Shown one piece after another: positions 1 to 8,199 of a DNA stretch of 61,615 nucleotides (the stretch's first letter is position 1; each line of letters starts with the position of its first letter). The stretch is from Weeksellaceae bacterium TAE3-ERU29 (GTDB lineage Bacteria > Bacteroidota > Bacteroidia > Flavobacteriales > Weeksellaceae). The notes under the pieces were generated by a model. The model saw only the letters and a program-made list of their open reading frames with translations, did no database searches and was not told where the DNA came from. The translations under genes and the position numbers were made by a program. Where the stretch lies: the NCBI GenBank assembly GCA_019218445.1, contig JAHUUM010000014.1, positions 1 to 61,615 on the forward strand. Direction: 5' to 3'.

Positions 1-2
1 TA

Positions 3-56
3 AAAGCTCTTAATGGAACAGAATATAAAATGCCACGCCCTGAAATTCCACGTTAA
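3..56 (+). CDS. C-terminal tail of an unidentified protein (partial)
   Basis: An open frame enters from the left edge and encodes 17 residues ending in EIPR before TAA at 54-56. It lies directly before a hairpin terminator, which is what the 3' end of a real gene looks like. Too little remains to name the product. It could also be a chance frame, since the window starts only two bases before it. Confidence 0.45.
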   Translation, partial: KALNGTEYKMPRPEIPR

Positions 57-58
57 AA

Positions 59-85
59 AAAAGCCTCACAAATTGTAAGGCTTTT
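59..85. terminator. Bidirectional hairpin terminator
   Basis: AAAAGCCT (59-66) pairs with AGGCTTTT (78-85), with A-runs on the left and T-runs on the right. It sits between the plus-strand tail ending at 56 and the minus-strand OmpA gene ending at 110, so it can serve both. Confidence 0.7.
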
Positions 86-109
86 CAATTGATTTAAATT
101 GTCTACTTA

Positions 110-937
110 TTACTTAGCAGGAGCTTGTCCTATCAATTCCATAAATTGGTCTAAGTTAGGAAGGATAATGATTTCTGTTCTACGGTTTTTAGATCTACCG
201 TTTGCGTTATCATTAGAAGCTACAGTATTGTATTCACCTCTACCTCCGGCAGTCATTCTCTTAGGGTCTACTCCAAATCTGTCTTGTAATACTTTTACAA
301 CAGAAGATGCTCTTAAAGCACTTAAATCCCAGTTATTTCTAATGTTTGTTTTAGAGATAGGCACGTTATCAGTGTTACCTTCTACTAATACATCATAATC
401 AGGATAATCTTTTATGATTTTCGCGATTTTAGATAAAACGTCATATGCTTGAGCATTTACTTCATAGCTTCCAGAAGTATATAACATATTATCTGATAAG
501 GAAATAAATACTACTCCTTTTTGTACTTGAACATCTATATCTCTTAATTCCTCACGAGAAAGTGAACGAGTTAAGTTATTAGTTAATACTACATTAAGAG
601 AGTCACTCTTAGTTTTAGAGTCAATCAATCTTCTAATATATTTATTAGAATTATCAATTTGCTCAATTAACTTGGTAACATTTACGTTACCGGATTTTTG
701 AGTGTTTAAACACTGTTCAAGAGCCGCTTGTAGAGAGTTTATGTTTCCGTCTTTACCTTGTAATTGAGATCTCAATGCATCATTATCACTATTACATTTT
801 ACGAGTTGATTTTGAGCTGACTGTTGAGCTGCATAAACTTTTTCAAACTCAGACTGTAGGTCTGTATATTTCTTTTTGCTAACGCATCCTGTCAACATTA
901 AGCCTGCTAATCCGGCTAATAAAAAAGTTTTTTTCAT
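110..937 (-). CDS. OmpA-family peptidoglycan-binding lipoprotein
   Basis: 275 residues. A lipoprotein signal peptide ends in LTG-C (Cys18), so the protein is probably lipidated and anchored to the outer membrane. Residues about 25-110 are a polar, heptad-like helical stretch; an OmpA C-terminal domain covers about 145-265. The peptidoglycan-contact motifs NWDLSALRASSV and NRRTEI are present, with the Asp and Arg used by this family to hold diaminopimelate. The residues after the lipid Cys are VSKKK, lacking the acidic surface-export tag, so it should face the periplasm. It is a single gene with a terminator downstream; a weak promoter-like CTAAGGTA (975-982, minus sense TACCTTAG) lies upstream. 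The family ties outer membrane to cell wall. Confidence 0.9.
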   Translation of the reverse strand: MKKTFLLAGLAGLMLTGCVSKKKYTDLQSEFEKVYAAQQSAQNQLVKCNSDNDALRSQLQGKDGNINSLQAALEQCLNTQKSGNVNVTKLIEQIDNSNKYIRRLIDSKTKSDSLNVVLTNNLTRSLSREELRDIDVQVQKGVVFISLSDNMLYTSGSYEVNAQAYDVLSKIAKIIKDYPDYDVLVEGNTDNVPISKTNIRNNWDLSALRASSVVKVLQDRFGVDPKRMTAGGRGEYNTVASNDNANGRSKNRRTEIIILPNLDQFMELIGQAPAK

Positions 938-1061
938 ATTACTTATATAAATTAATTACGATTTAATAACTGCACTAAGGTAAAAATAATTTTTTAATTG
1001 CACCTTTATTTCAACAAATTTAGATTATTTTTATGATATTTTGTAGTTTCGCATTTGATTT

Positions 1062-1925
1062 ATGAAAACTAAAGCAGGGAAAATAAAACAATTTTTTAAA
1101 ACTTTTTTTAGGAATTATAGCCTAAAAAGAAAAGTGCATGAGATTATTTTTGAGTCTCAGACATTTGGAGGGAAATTATTTGATGTGATTTTGTTGTTGC
1201 TTATTTTTATAAGTGTCATCATACTCATGTTAGAGTCGGTAGATTCTTATAATAATAAATATCATGAATTATTTTTCCGAATAGAATGGGGGCTGACAAT
1301 TCTTTTTACCATTGAATATTTATTAAGGATTTATTCAACAAAAAAACCAATTCATTATATATTTAGTTTTTACGGAGTAATAGATTTACTGTCCATTCTT
1401 CCTTTTTATTTAAATTTCCTTGTGGAAGGTTCTCATTATTTATTAATGCTAAGGACAATGCGTTTAATGCGTATTTTTAGAGTGTTTAAGCTTGTTCGGT
1501 TTATGGATGAACGGGATTTAATTACTTATTCTTTGCGAGCAAGTTGGCGGAAAATTTCTTATTTTCTGTTTTTTATAATATTAACGGTTTGCGTAATAGG
1601 AACTTTGATGTATTTGATAGAAGGTACTTATCCTGAATCAGGGTTTGATAATATTCCTATCAGTATTTATTGGTGTATTGTAACTTTAACAACGGTAGGG
1701 TATGGTGATATTTCGCCTGTAACTCCTTTGGGGCGTTTTTTGGCATCGGTAATTATGATTTTAGGATATTCTATAATAGCAGTGCCAACGGGAATTGTAA
1801 CAGCAGAACTCGCAAAACCCAAAGAACATAAAGATAAAATGAATGAAGAAGTATGCCAATATTGCTCAGAAGAGAACCATTTACCTCATGCAGAATTTTG
1901 TCACAGATGTGGGCATAAACTTTAG
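1062..1925 (+). CDS. Voltage-gated-type potassium channel with C-terminal zinc ribbon
   Basis: 287 residues. The layout is that of a six-helix Kv-type channel subunit: an Arg-rich S4-like helix (LRTMRLMRIFRVFKLVRF, about 130-147) and a pore loop with the K+ selectivity filter TVGYGD at 212-216. The last 23 residues carry two CxxC pairs (Cys265, 268, 280, 283), a zinc-ribbon-like knuckle after the last membrane helix. The family conducts K+ across the inner membrane as a tetramer. The gene is divergent from the OmpA lipoprotein and six bases before rlmH, so it probably heads a transcript running into rlmH. ATG start; a promoter-like TAGTTTCG is at 1044-1051. Whether it gates by voltage or ligand cannot be read from the sequence. 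Confidence 0.88.
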   Translation: MKTKAGKIKQFFKTFFRNYSLKRKVHEIIFESQTFGGKLFDVILLLLIFISVIILMLESVDSYNNKYHELFFRIEWGLTILFTIEYLLRIYSTKKPIHYIFSFYGVIDLLSILPFYLNFLVEGSHYLLMLRTMRLMRIFRVFKLVRFMDERDLITYSLRASWRKISYFLFFIILTVCVIGTLMYLIEGTYPESGFDNIPISIYWCIVTLTTVGYGDISPVTPLGRFLASVIMILGYSIIAVPTGIVTAELAKPKEHKDKMNEEVCQYCSEENHLPHAEFCHRCGHKL

Positions 1926-1931
1926 AAATAT

Positions 1932-2405
1932 ATGAAAATTACTTTACTTTGCATGGGCAAGACCGATGAAAAAGAGATAGAGAAGTTACTTAAAAAATAT
2001 GAAGTAAGATTACCAAAGCATTTTAATTATTCTCGCATAGAAATTCCGGATATTAAAAACAGAAAAAATTTGAGTGTTGAACAGCAAAAAACTGAAGAAG
2101 AGAAGATTTTCTTGTCTAAAATAGAAAATTCAGATTATGTAGTTCTTTTAGATGAAAAAGGAGAATCTTTAAGTTCTAAAAAGTTTGCACAATGGTTGAA
2201 TAATCAGTTTTTGTCCTTAACGCAACATATTATTTTTGTAATAGGAGGTCCTTACGGATTTTCAGAAGAAATGTATAAAAGGGCAAATAATAAAATATCT
2301 CTTTCTAAAATGACGTTTACTCACCAAATGGTGCGTCTTTTTATTACCGAACAAATTTACAGAGCATATACAATTTTACAAGGAAAAACATATCATCATG
2401 AATAA
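1932..2405 (+). CDS. rlmH: 23S rRNA (pseudouridine1915-N3)-methyltransferase RlmH
   Basis: 157 residues, the usual length of this SPOUT-class enzyme. It has the SAM-pocket motif VIGGPYGFS and the conserved C-terminal run HQMVRLFITEQIYRAY ending in YHHE. The family uses S-adenosylmethionine to methylate pseudouridine 1915 in helix 69 of 23S rRNA on assembled 70S ribosomes. The stop codon overlaps the start of the next gene by eight bases, which suggests translational coupling. Confidence 0.96.
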   Translation: MKITLLCMGKTDEKEIEKLLKKYEVRLPKHFNYSRIEIPDIKNRKNLSVEQQKTEEEKIFLSKIENSDYVVLLDEKGESLSSKKFAQWLNNQFLSLTQHIIFVIGGPYGFSEEMYKRANNKISLSKMTFTHQMVRLFITEQIYRAYTILQGKTYHHE

Positions 2406-3780
2406 CACAAAAATTAATAGTTATAAATTAAAGCCATTAGAAGCTGTAGGGCTTTTAATTATTGCCTTATTTGCAGGTCAAATAGTAGCAGCAGTTATAA
2501 GTTTAATAGGTTTTCTTTCTCCGGCACTTATGGGCTTTACTTTTGTTCTCTCGTTTGCAGTTAGTTTTGGAGTGTCAGCTTTAATAATTATGTTATTTAA
2601 AGGGCTAAGGTACAAAGATGTATTAGCTCTTTTAAAATCAAGTAAGAAAATTCAATTTTTTCTATTTGCTACATTATTATATTTTGTAAGTTTGCCTTTA
2701 GTTGATTTTCTTGCAGGGCTAATCCCTACTGATAAGCCGGGACTGAAGGAATTATATGAGTTTTATAAAACCTCGCTTGAAATTGTTTTTAAAAATCCAA
2801 TAGCAGCTTTTATAGCGGTTTCTATCCTTGCCCCATTCTTAGAAGAGTTTCTTTTTAGAGGATTGCTGTTAAAGGGGTTGTTAAACAATAAAGTAAATCC
2901 GTGGTTAGCAATTATACTTGTTGCTTTTCTTTTTGGGATAGCTCATTTAAATCCTTGGCAATTTGTGGGAGCCGGTTTTTTAGGAATAGTTTTAGGCTTT
3001 GTTTATTGGAGGACAAAGGATTTATGGATTTGTATTTATCTTCATTTTCTAAATAATACAATAAGTTTTATTGTAAGTATGATTAATGGTGATATAGAAG
3101 CGGAGAGTTTCGATTTAAACCCAACTTATATTGTGCTCAGTGTGATTTTATTAATAGGAGTAGGCTATTTATTTTATAAATATACCGAACGTAAAAAAAG
3201 TATTTCTAATAATTTAATTTTTGCTACACATAATAATCACAAATTGAGTGAGGTGCAGAAAATGTTGCCTAATATTAGTTTAAGTTCACTTTCAGATATA
3301 GATTTTAATGAAGACATTGAGGAGAACGGAAAATCTTTTGAAGAAAATGCAATCATAAAAGCAGAAACTATTTATAATAAAACAAAATTAGATGTGTTTT
3401 CTGATGATTCCGGTTTAGTAATTCCGGCATTAAATGGAGAGCCCGGTGTTTTTTCTGCTCGATATTCGGGAACAGGAAATGATAAAGAAAATATACAGAA
3501 AGTATTAGATAAACTAAAGGATAAAGACGATAGAAGAGCTTATTTTATAAGTGTAATCTGCCTTATAATCAATGGTGAAAAGCATTTATTTGAGGGAATA
3601 GTGAATGGAGAAATATTAACAGAGCCTCGAGGGAATAATGACTTTGGGTACGATCCTATTTTTAAACCTAATGATTCTGATTTAAGTTTTGCAGAAATGA
3701 GTCCTGATTTAAAAAATAAAATATCTCACAGAAGCATTGCAATAGAAAAAATGAGGGGTTATCTTGAAATACAGTCTTAA
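2398..3780 (+). CDS. Fusion: CPBP intramembrane protease + RdgB/HAM1-type XTP/dITP diphosphatase
   Basis: 460 residues in one uninterrupted frame. Residues 1 to about 262 are a multi-helix membrane protein of the CPBP (Abi/Rce1-like) family with EEFLFRG, FGIAHL and HFLNN, matching the family motifs EExxxR, FxxxH and HxxxN. From about residue 271 (NNLIFATHNNHKL) to the end is a complete RdgB-like domain with FATHN, FSDDSGL, FSARYSG, FGYDPIF and ISHRS. That family removes XTP, dITP and ITP from the nucleotide pool. Normally these are two separate genes. There is no ATG at the join, so the second domain seems to be made only as a fusion. The domain is expected on the cytoplasmic side. A run of seven A at the join (3193-3199) makes a sequencing indel the main alternative explanation. 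Confidence 0.85.
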   Translation: MNNTKINSYKLKPLEAVGLLIIALFAGQIVAAVISLIGFLSPALMGFTFVLSFAVSFGVSALIIMLFKGLRYKDVLALLKSSKKIQFFLFATLLYFVSLPLVDFLAGLIPTDKPGLKELYEFYKTSLEIVFKNPIAAFIAVSILAPFLEEFLFRGLLLKGLLNNKVNPWLAIILVAFLFGIAHLNPWQFVGAGFLGIVLGFVYWRTKDLWICIYLHFLNNTISFIVSMINGDIEAESFDLNPTYIVLSVILLIGVGYLFYKYTERKKSISNNLIFATHNNHKLSEVQKMLPNISLSSLSDIDFNEDIEENGKSFEENAIIKAETIYNKTKLDVFSDDSGLVIPALNGEPGVFSARYSGTGNDKENIQKVLDKLKDKDDRRAYFISVICLIINGEKHLFEGIVNGEILTEPRGNNDFGYDPIFKPNDSDLSFAEMSPDLKNKISHRSIAIEKMRGYLEIQS

Positions 3781-3796
3781 AGTGCAATTTTTTTTA

Positions 3797-3804
3797 TACC
3801 TTTG
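3797..3804 (+). promoter_or_regulatory. Bacteroidota -7 element (TACCTTTG)
   Basis: Exact match to TAnnTTTG, 23 bases before the ATG at 3828. It starts inside the longer reading frame that opens with GTG at 3807, which argues for the 3828 start. No clear TTTG element is seen 19-20 bases upstream. Confidence 0.6.
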
Positions 3805-3827
3805 CAGTGTTAATAAAAATTGATATA

Positions 3828-4481
3828 ATGAAAAAAATTATTTTAACTTTATCTGTTTTAGCAGTAGTAATTAGTTGTGATTCTAAAAAAAGTGGAAACA
3901 AAGATATTCTTCCTGCTAATGACAGTATTCAAACTGTTGTAGGAGAAGAAATTATTGAAGCTGATCCTGAAGCAACTATAGATGCTGACGGAAATTACAT
4001 TTATAATGTAGGACAAGCTACTGATGTTTCTTTACCGGATGGTCATGTGATAGCAGTAGGGGAAAACTCTACAGAAAATAAATTATTTAAGTTTTTATCT
4101 GATAATAACTTTAAAGTGAATGAGGATGAAACTAAAGATTGGGTAACGTTAGATAGAATTTATTTCAATACAGGGAGAGCACAGTTAACACCTAATTCTC
4201 AAACGCAAATAGATAATATTGCTACATTGTTAAAAGCTTATCCTAATGCGGAAATCAAAATAGGAGGTTATACAGATAATGTAGGTGGTGCAGATGTTAA
4301 TCAACCGTTGTCACAAGAGCGTGCAGATGCAGTAAAAGCAGCTTTAGTTGCAGATGGTATTGTAGCTAATAGACTTACAACTGAAGGGTACGGACAAGAA
4401 CACCCGATTTGTCCTGCAAATGATACAGATGAATGTAAAGCTCAAAACAGACGAGTAGATATTCGTGTAGTGAAAAAATAA
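3828..4481 (+). CDS. OmpA-family lipoprotein (small)
   Basis: 217 residues from the ATG at 3828, chosen because it gives a clean lipoprotein signal (MKK...VVIS-C) and lies just after a promoter; the in-frame GTG at 3807 overlaps that promoter. An acidic linker follows, then an OmpA domain (about 105-217) with FNTGRAQLTP, GGYTDNVG, PLSQERADAVKAAL and QNRRVDIRV. Two Cys in the last 30 residues (CPAN, ECKAQ) may form a disulfide loop, as is common in this family. No acidic export tag follows the lipid Cys (DSKKSG), so a periplasmic orientation is expected. Probably a peptidoglycan tether distinct from the longer OmpA lipoprotein at the window start. Confidence 0.88.
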   Translation: MKKIILTLSVLAVVISCDSKKSGNKDILPANDSIQTVVGEEIIEADPEATIDADGNYIYNVGQATDVSLPDGHVIAVGENSTENKLFKFLSDNNFKVNEDETKDWVTLDRIYFNTGRAQLTPNSQTQIDNIATLLKAYPNAEIKIGGYTDNVGGADVNQPLSQERADAVKAALVADGIVANRLTTEGYGQEHPICPANDTDECKAQNRRVDIRVVKK

Positions 4482-4500
4482 TTAATAATTAATTTATTAT

Positions 4501-4537
4501 TTATAAGACCATTCCGAGTAGGAATGGTCTTGTTTTT
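4501..4537 (+). terminator. Rho-independent terminator
   Basis: AAGACCATTCC and GGAATGGTCTT form an 11-bp perfect stem with a five-base loop, followed by a T-run. It ends the OmpA lipoprotein transcript. Confidence 0.85.
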
Positions 4538-4612
4538 TCAAGGTAATTATAGTACAGTTATAAGTTTATAAAAATATTAGATTTAATAGATATAAAGAGA
4601 GGAAATAAATAT

Positions 4613-4620
4613 TAAATTTG
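4613..4620 (+). promoter_or_regulatory. -7 element (TAAATTTG) for the ZIP gene
   Basis: Exact TAnnTTTG match ending ten bases before the ATG at 4631, which leaves a leader of only a few bases. Confidence 0.55.
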
Positions 4621-4630
4621 CAAAACTATA

Positions 4631-5305
4631 ATGGAAATAATATACTTAATACTTTCGGTTGTTGCAGGGATATTTCTTGGGAAGTTATTAAAGGATAAAG
4701 TAAAAATAAATAAATTATTACTTACCTTTAGTGGGGCTTATTTGTTGGCTGTAAATGTTTTAGAAATATTCCCATCTTTATATGCTTCTGAGATTACATC
4801 TAAAGTATTAGGCTTGTTTATATTATTAGGAATATTAATTCAAATAATTTTAGAGGGAGTAACAAAAGGGGCAGAACATGGGCATTTTCATAATGTTCAG
4901 AAAGATATTTTTCCTATCAGTATATTTATAGGGCTTTTTATTCATGCTTTTATAGAGGGGATTCCTATAAATGGTGAACACGGAGAGCATTTATTATGGG
5001 CAATAATGGTACATAAAGTCCCTATTGCTATGATTTTATATTTATTTTTATTAAAGCTTGATTTAAAAGCTTGGCAAGTTTATTTATTTATGTTGCTTTT
5101 TGCATTAGCATCGCCAATGGGTTATTTGTTAGGAAATTACCTGTCATCTTATTTTTATTACTTAGCATTAGCATTAACAGCAGGAGTTTTTTTACATATA
5201 TCAACAGTTATTATTTTTGAAAGTAGTGAAGGGCATAAATTGAAGTTTCAGAAATTATTTATGATAATATTAGGATTTTTAATAGCATTAATTTTTTTAC
5301 ATTAA
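4631..5305 (+). CDS. ZIP-family divalent metal transporter
   Basis: 224 residues, almost all membrane helices. A His-rich loop (EHGHFHN) lies between helices, followed by the two ZIP signature helices: HAFIEGIPI and VHKVPIAMILY, carrying the His/Glu and His/Pro metal-site residues of the family. ZIP proteins move Zn2+, Fe2+ or Mn2+ into the cytoplasm. Length is slightly short for the family (often 240-270) but both signature helices are intact. It is followed 14 bases later by kefF, so the three genes 4631-7808 may share a transcript. Substrate cannot be told from sequence. Confidence 0.85.
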   Translation: MEIIYLILSVVAGIFLGKLLKDKVKINKLLLTFSGAYLLAVNVLEIFPSLYASEITSKVLGLFILLGILIQIILEGVTKGAEHGHFHNVQKDIFPISIFIGLFIHAFIEGIPINGEHGEHLLWAIMVHKVPIAMILYLFLLKLDLKAWQVYLFMLLFALASPMGYLLGNYLSSYFYYLALALTAGVFLHISTVIIFESSEGHKLKFQKLFMIILGFLIALIFLH

Positions 5306-5319
5306 TAGTTTTAAATTGA

Positions 5320-5925
5320 ATGAAGAAGAATAAAATTTTAATACTTTTTGCACATCCTTTATACGAGAAATCAAAAGTAAATAGAGTACTTGTTGAGAGT
5401 ATTCCGCATACAGAAAATATAACTTTTCATGATTTATATGAAGAATATCCCAATTTTGAAATTGACATAAAGAGAGAACAAGAATTATTATTAAATCATG
5501 ACATAATTATTTGGCAACATCCGCTTTATTGGTATTCTTGTCCGGCATTATTAAAACAATGGATAGATATGGTTTTAGTATATGATTGGGCTTATGGAGG
5601 CAGAGGAGGAGCACTAACAGGAAAAACCTTAATGCAAGTGATTACCACAGGAGGAGCACGAGAGAATTATTGTCCTACGGGATTGGAAAAGCATACAATT
5701 CCTGATTTATTAGAGCCTTTTTCACAAACAGCTTTAATGTGCGGAATGCGATATTTGCCTCCGTTTGTTTTTCACGATGTAAATAATGTATCTCCTGAAG
5801 TTTTAAATATAAAAGGACAACGTTACGGAAATTTATTAGATTATCTTTTAAGATATCGTATTTTAGAAAAAGAGTTAGAAGGCTTTATTTATCTAAATGA
5901 TTGGTTTAAACATAAAACAGAATAA
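5320..5925 (+). CDS. kefF: KefF-like NAD(P)H quinone oxidoreductase, ancillary to K+ efflux
   Basis: 201 residues with a flavodoxin-like fold: the FMN-binding start ILILFAHP, then WQHPLYWYSCPALLKQW and the loop VITTGGARENYCPTG typical of the KefF/MdaB/NQO1 group. KefF binds FMN, reduces quinones and activates the KefC antiporter. The kefC-like gene begins two bases after this stop, which supports the assignment. Confidence 0.88.
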   Translation: MKKNKILILFAHPLYEKSKVNRVLVESIPHTENITFHDLYEEYPNFEIDIKREQELLLNHDIIIWQHPLYWYSCPALLKQWIDMVLVYDWAYGGRGGALTGKTLMQVITTGGARENYCPTGLEKHTIPDLLEPFSQTALMCGMRYLPPFVFHDVNNVSPEVLNIKGQRYGNLLDYLLRYRILEKELEGFIYLNDWFKHKTE

Positions 5926-5927
5926 TT

Positions 5928-7808
5928 TTGGATAGTTTTTTATTACAAGCAATTATATATTTAGGATCTGCTTTAATTTGTGTTCCATTAGCAAAAAAAG
6001 CGGGATTAAGTTCTGTATTGGGCTACATTTTTGCAGGTGTATTAATCGGTCCTTATGTTTTAGGATTGATAGGGCAGAAAGGAGAAGACTTAATGCATTT
6101 TGCAGAGTTTGGGGTGGTCATGATGCTTTTCCTTATCGGGTTAGAGTTAGAGCCTAAGAAATTCTGGAAAATGCGAAAGTTCATACTCGGAATGGGAAGT
6201 ATTCAACTTGCCTTTACAAGTGTGATATTAACCTTTTTAATGATTTATATAATTGGTTGGAATTGGCAGACATCGTTAGCAATTTCATTAGCATTAACAT
6301 TGTCTTCCACTGCGATAGTCCTTCAAACATTAAATGAGAAGAATTTAATTAATACTTCGGCAGGGCGATCTTCTTTTGCAGTCTTATTATTTCAAGATAT
6401 TGCAGTGATTCCTATTTTGGCATTAATTCCATTATTGGCAGTTTCGGGAGCAACTGTAGAAAAAGCCAATCACGATATAATAACAGAAGGGTTGCCCAGC
6501 TGGTTACAGACATTAATAGTGGTAGGTTCAATAGGAGTAATTGCTTTGTTGGGTAAGTATTTAATAAATCCTATCCTGCAAATAGTTGCAAAAACAAGAT
6601 TACAAGAGTTATTTACAGCAACAGCGTTACTTTTGGTAATGGGAGTTTCCTATTTAATGGAACTTGTAGGATTATCCCCTGCATTGGGAGCGTTTTTATC
6701 GGGGGTAGTTTTAGCCAATTCAGAATTTAGACATCAATTGGAAGGGGATATAGCTCCGTTTAAAGGGCTTTTATTAGGTTTATTTTTTATAGGTGTAGGA
6801 GCATCGGTGAATTTTCCTTTAATCATAGAAAAACCGGTATTTATTTTATTATTTGTTTTAGTATTAACGATAGTCAAATTTTTAGTCTTATTTATTTTAG
6901 GTAAGATTTATAAAAAATCTTGGGATCAGAATTTATTATTCTCTTTCGTTATGAGCCAGGCAGGAGAATTTGGTTTTGTTGTAATCAGTTTCTCTACACA
7001 ATTACAAATTGTAGATGCTGAGATTTCCAGTATTATTATGGCTGTAATTGCTATAAGTATGTTACTTACTCCTTTTTTACTTTTATTTAATGAAAGGGTT
7101 TTAGAGCCAAAAATAGGTACTAAATTTAAAGTGAAAAGAAAAAACAACGAAAAATTAGATTCCGAAAACCTCCATAGTGAGAGTGATGTTTTTATTGTAG
7201 GGTTTGGACATTTTGGAGGTACAATTGGGCGTATGTTGAAAGCCAATAATATAAAACCTATAATCTTAGATCATGATTCAGAAAGAGTAGATATGTTGAG
7301 AAAAATGGGGTATGAGGTATATTATGGAGATGCAACAAGAATAGAAGTATTGAAAGCGGCGGGGATAGAGAAGGCTAAATTGTTTATAGCTGCAGTAGAT
7401 AGTCCGAGCGTAAATATTGCTTTGGCGGGATTGGTGAAGAAAAACTTCCCACATATAAAAGTAATGGCTCGTGCCCGAGATAGGTACGATGCTTATGAAT
7501 TTATAGACTTGGGAGTGAATGCGTATTATAGAGATACACTTTATTCTGCAGTAACTTTAGGAGTGGACGCGTTGGTAGCTTTAGGATTGAGAAAATATAC
7601 CGCAACTCGGCAGGGTTATCGATTTATAAAGTACGATACAGATACTACTAAAAAGTTAGCTACTCAAAGACATGATAAAAAAGCGTATTTTACTACTTTA
7701 AAACAAGAAACTGAAATACAAGAAGCTTTATTGAAAAATGACTTATATATATTAGAAACAGCTGTAGATCATTCTTGGGAGAGAGATTATTTAGAGGGCG
7801 GGAATTAA
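5928..7808 (+). CDS. kefC: KefC-like monovalent cation:proton antiporter (CPA2)
   Basis: 626 residues. Residues 1 to about 390 are a Na+/H+-exchanger-type membrane domain (with VLIGPYVLGLIG, FLIGLELEPKKFW, SSTAIVLQTL, FLSGVVLANSEFRHQLEG); about 420-545 is a Rossmann TrkA-N/KTN domain (VFIVGFGHFGGTIG, then YYGDATR). The partner kefF gene ends two bases before. The start is a TTG at 5928; no ATG fits, and the N-terminus SFLLQAIIYLG aligns with the family. The family exports K+ in exchange for H+ under electrophile stress, gated by glutathione in proteobacteria. The gating ligand here is unknown. Confidence 0.9.
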   Translation: MDSFLLQAIIYLGSALICVPLAKKAGLSSVLGYIFAGVLIGPYVLGLIGQKGEDLMHFAEFGVVMMLFLIGLELEPKKFWKMRKFILGMGSIQLAFTSVILTFLMIYIIGWNWQTSLAISLALTLSSTAIVLQTLNEKNLINTSAGRSSFAVLLFQDIAVIPILALIPLLAVSGATVEKANHDIITEGLPSWLQTLIVVGSIGVIALLGKYLINPILQIVAKTRLQELFTATALLLVMGVSYLMELVGLSPALGAFLSGVVLANSEFRHQLEGDIAPFKGLLLGLFFIGVGASVNFPLIIEKPVFILLFVLVLTIVKFLVLFILGKIYKKSWDQNLLFSFVMSQAGEFGFVVISFSTQLQIVDAEISSIIMAVIAISMLLTPFLLLFNERVLEPKIGTKFKVKRKNNEKLDSENLHSESDVFIVGFGHFGGTIGRMLKANNIKPIILDHDSERVDMLRKMGYEVYYGDATRIEVLKAAGIEKAKLFIAAVDSPSVNIALAGLVKKNFPHIKVMARARDRYDAYEFIDLGVNAYYRDTLYSAVTLGVDALVALGLRKYTATRQGYRFIKYDTDTTKKLATQRHDKKAYFTTLKQETEIQEALLKNDLYILETAVDHSWERDYLEGGN

Positions 7809-7883
7809 ATTATCTAATTAGAATAAGGGAGATCTCAATACCTAAAACCTCTTTGAAATTTTAATACTATTCATGAAAAGAAT

Positions 7884-7923
7884 AAAAAAAGCCATCTCAA
7901 ACTCATTGAGACGGCTTTTTTTA
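7884..7923. terminator. Bidirectional terminator, GCCATCTCAA family
   Basis: A-run, GCCATCTCAA, loop, TTGAGACGGC, T-run: a stem of about ten base pairs with one A-C mismatch. It lies between kefC and the convergent tRNA gene. The core recurs after 41905. Confidence 0.85.
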
Positions 7924-7925
7924 TG

Positions 7926-8002
7926 TGGTGGTCCCACCTGGGCTCGAACCAGGGACCCCTTGATTATGAGTCAAGTGCTCTAACCAACTGAGCTATAGGA
8001 CC
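7926..8002 (-). tRNA. tRNA with CAU anticodon (elongator Met or lysidine-type Ile2)
   Basis: A 74-nt cloverleaf plus an encoded CCA, read on the minus strand. The acceptor stem is GGTCCTA/TGGGACC with one G-T pair, the D-arm contains AGCTCAGTTGGTTAGAGC, the anticodon stem CTTGA/TCAAG encloses loop CTCATAA, and the T-arm is CCTGG-TTCGAGC-CCAGG. The paired 1:72 end and the lack of three G-C pairs in the anticodon stem rule out the initiator. CAU serves elongator Met or, after lysidine modification of C34, Ile AUA; I cannot separate these by eye. Confidence 0.93.
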
Positions 8003-8199
8003 GCCTTTTTTATCAAAGGGACTGCAAATATAAAATCTTTATTTTATTTATCAAAATAAAAATAGAAAAATTAGATGAAGAAAATTTATTTTGTTCATAT
8101 GTGGTTCAATTGTAATTTAAAATTATGATTTATTTCATTTAGTAGGAATATAATATTCATAGAAATAAATGTTAAATTTACTTGAAAATATTTAACACT

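Noticed and set aside
99-398. 99-codon plus-strand frame opposite the OmpA lipoprotein
   Set aside because: It lies antisense within the coding region of a clearly real gene and reads like a frame shadow.
7926-8002. Reading the CAU tRNA as the initiator tRNA
   Set aside because: The 1:72 position is paired and the anticodon stem lacks the three consecutive G-C pairs of initiators.
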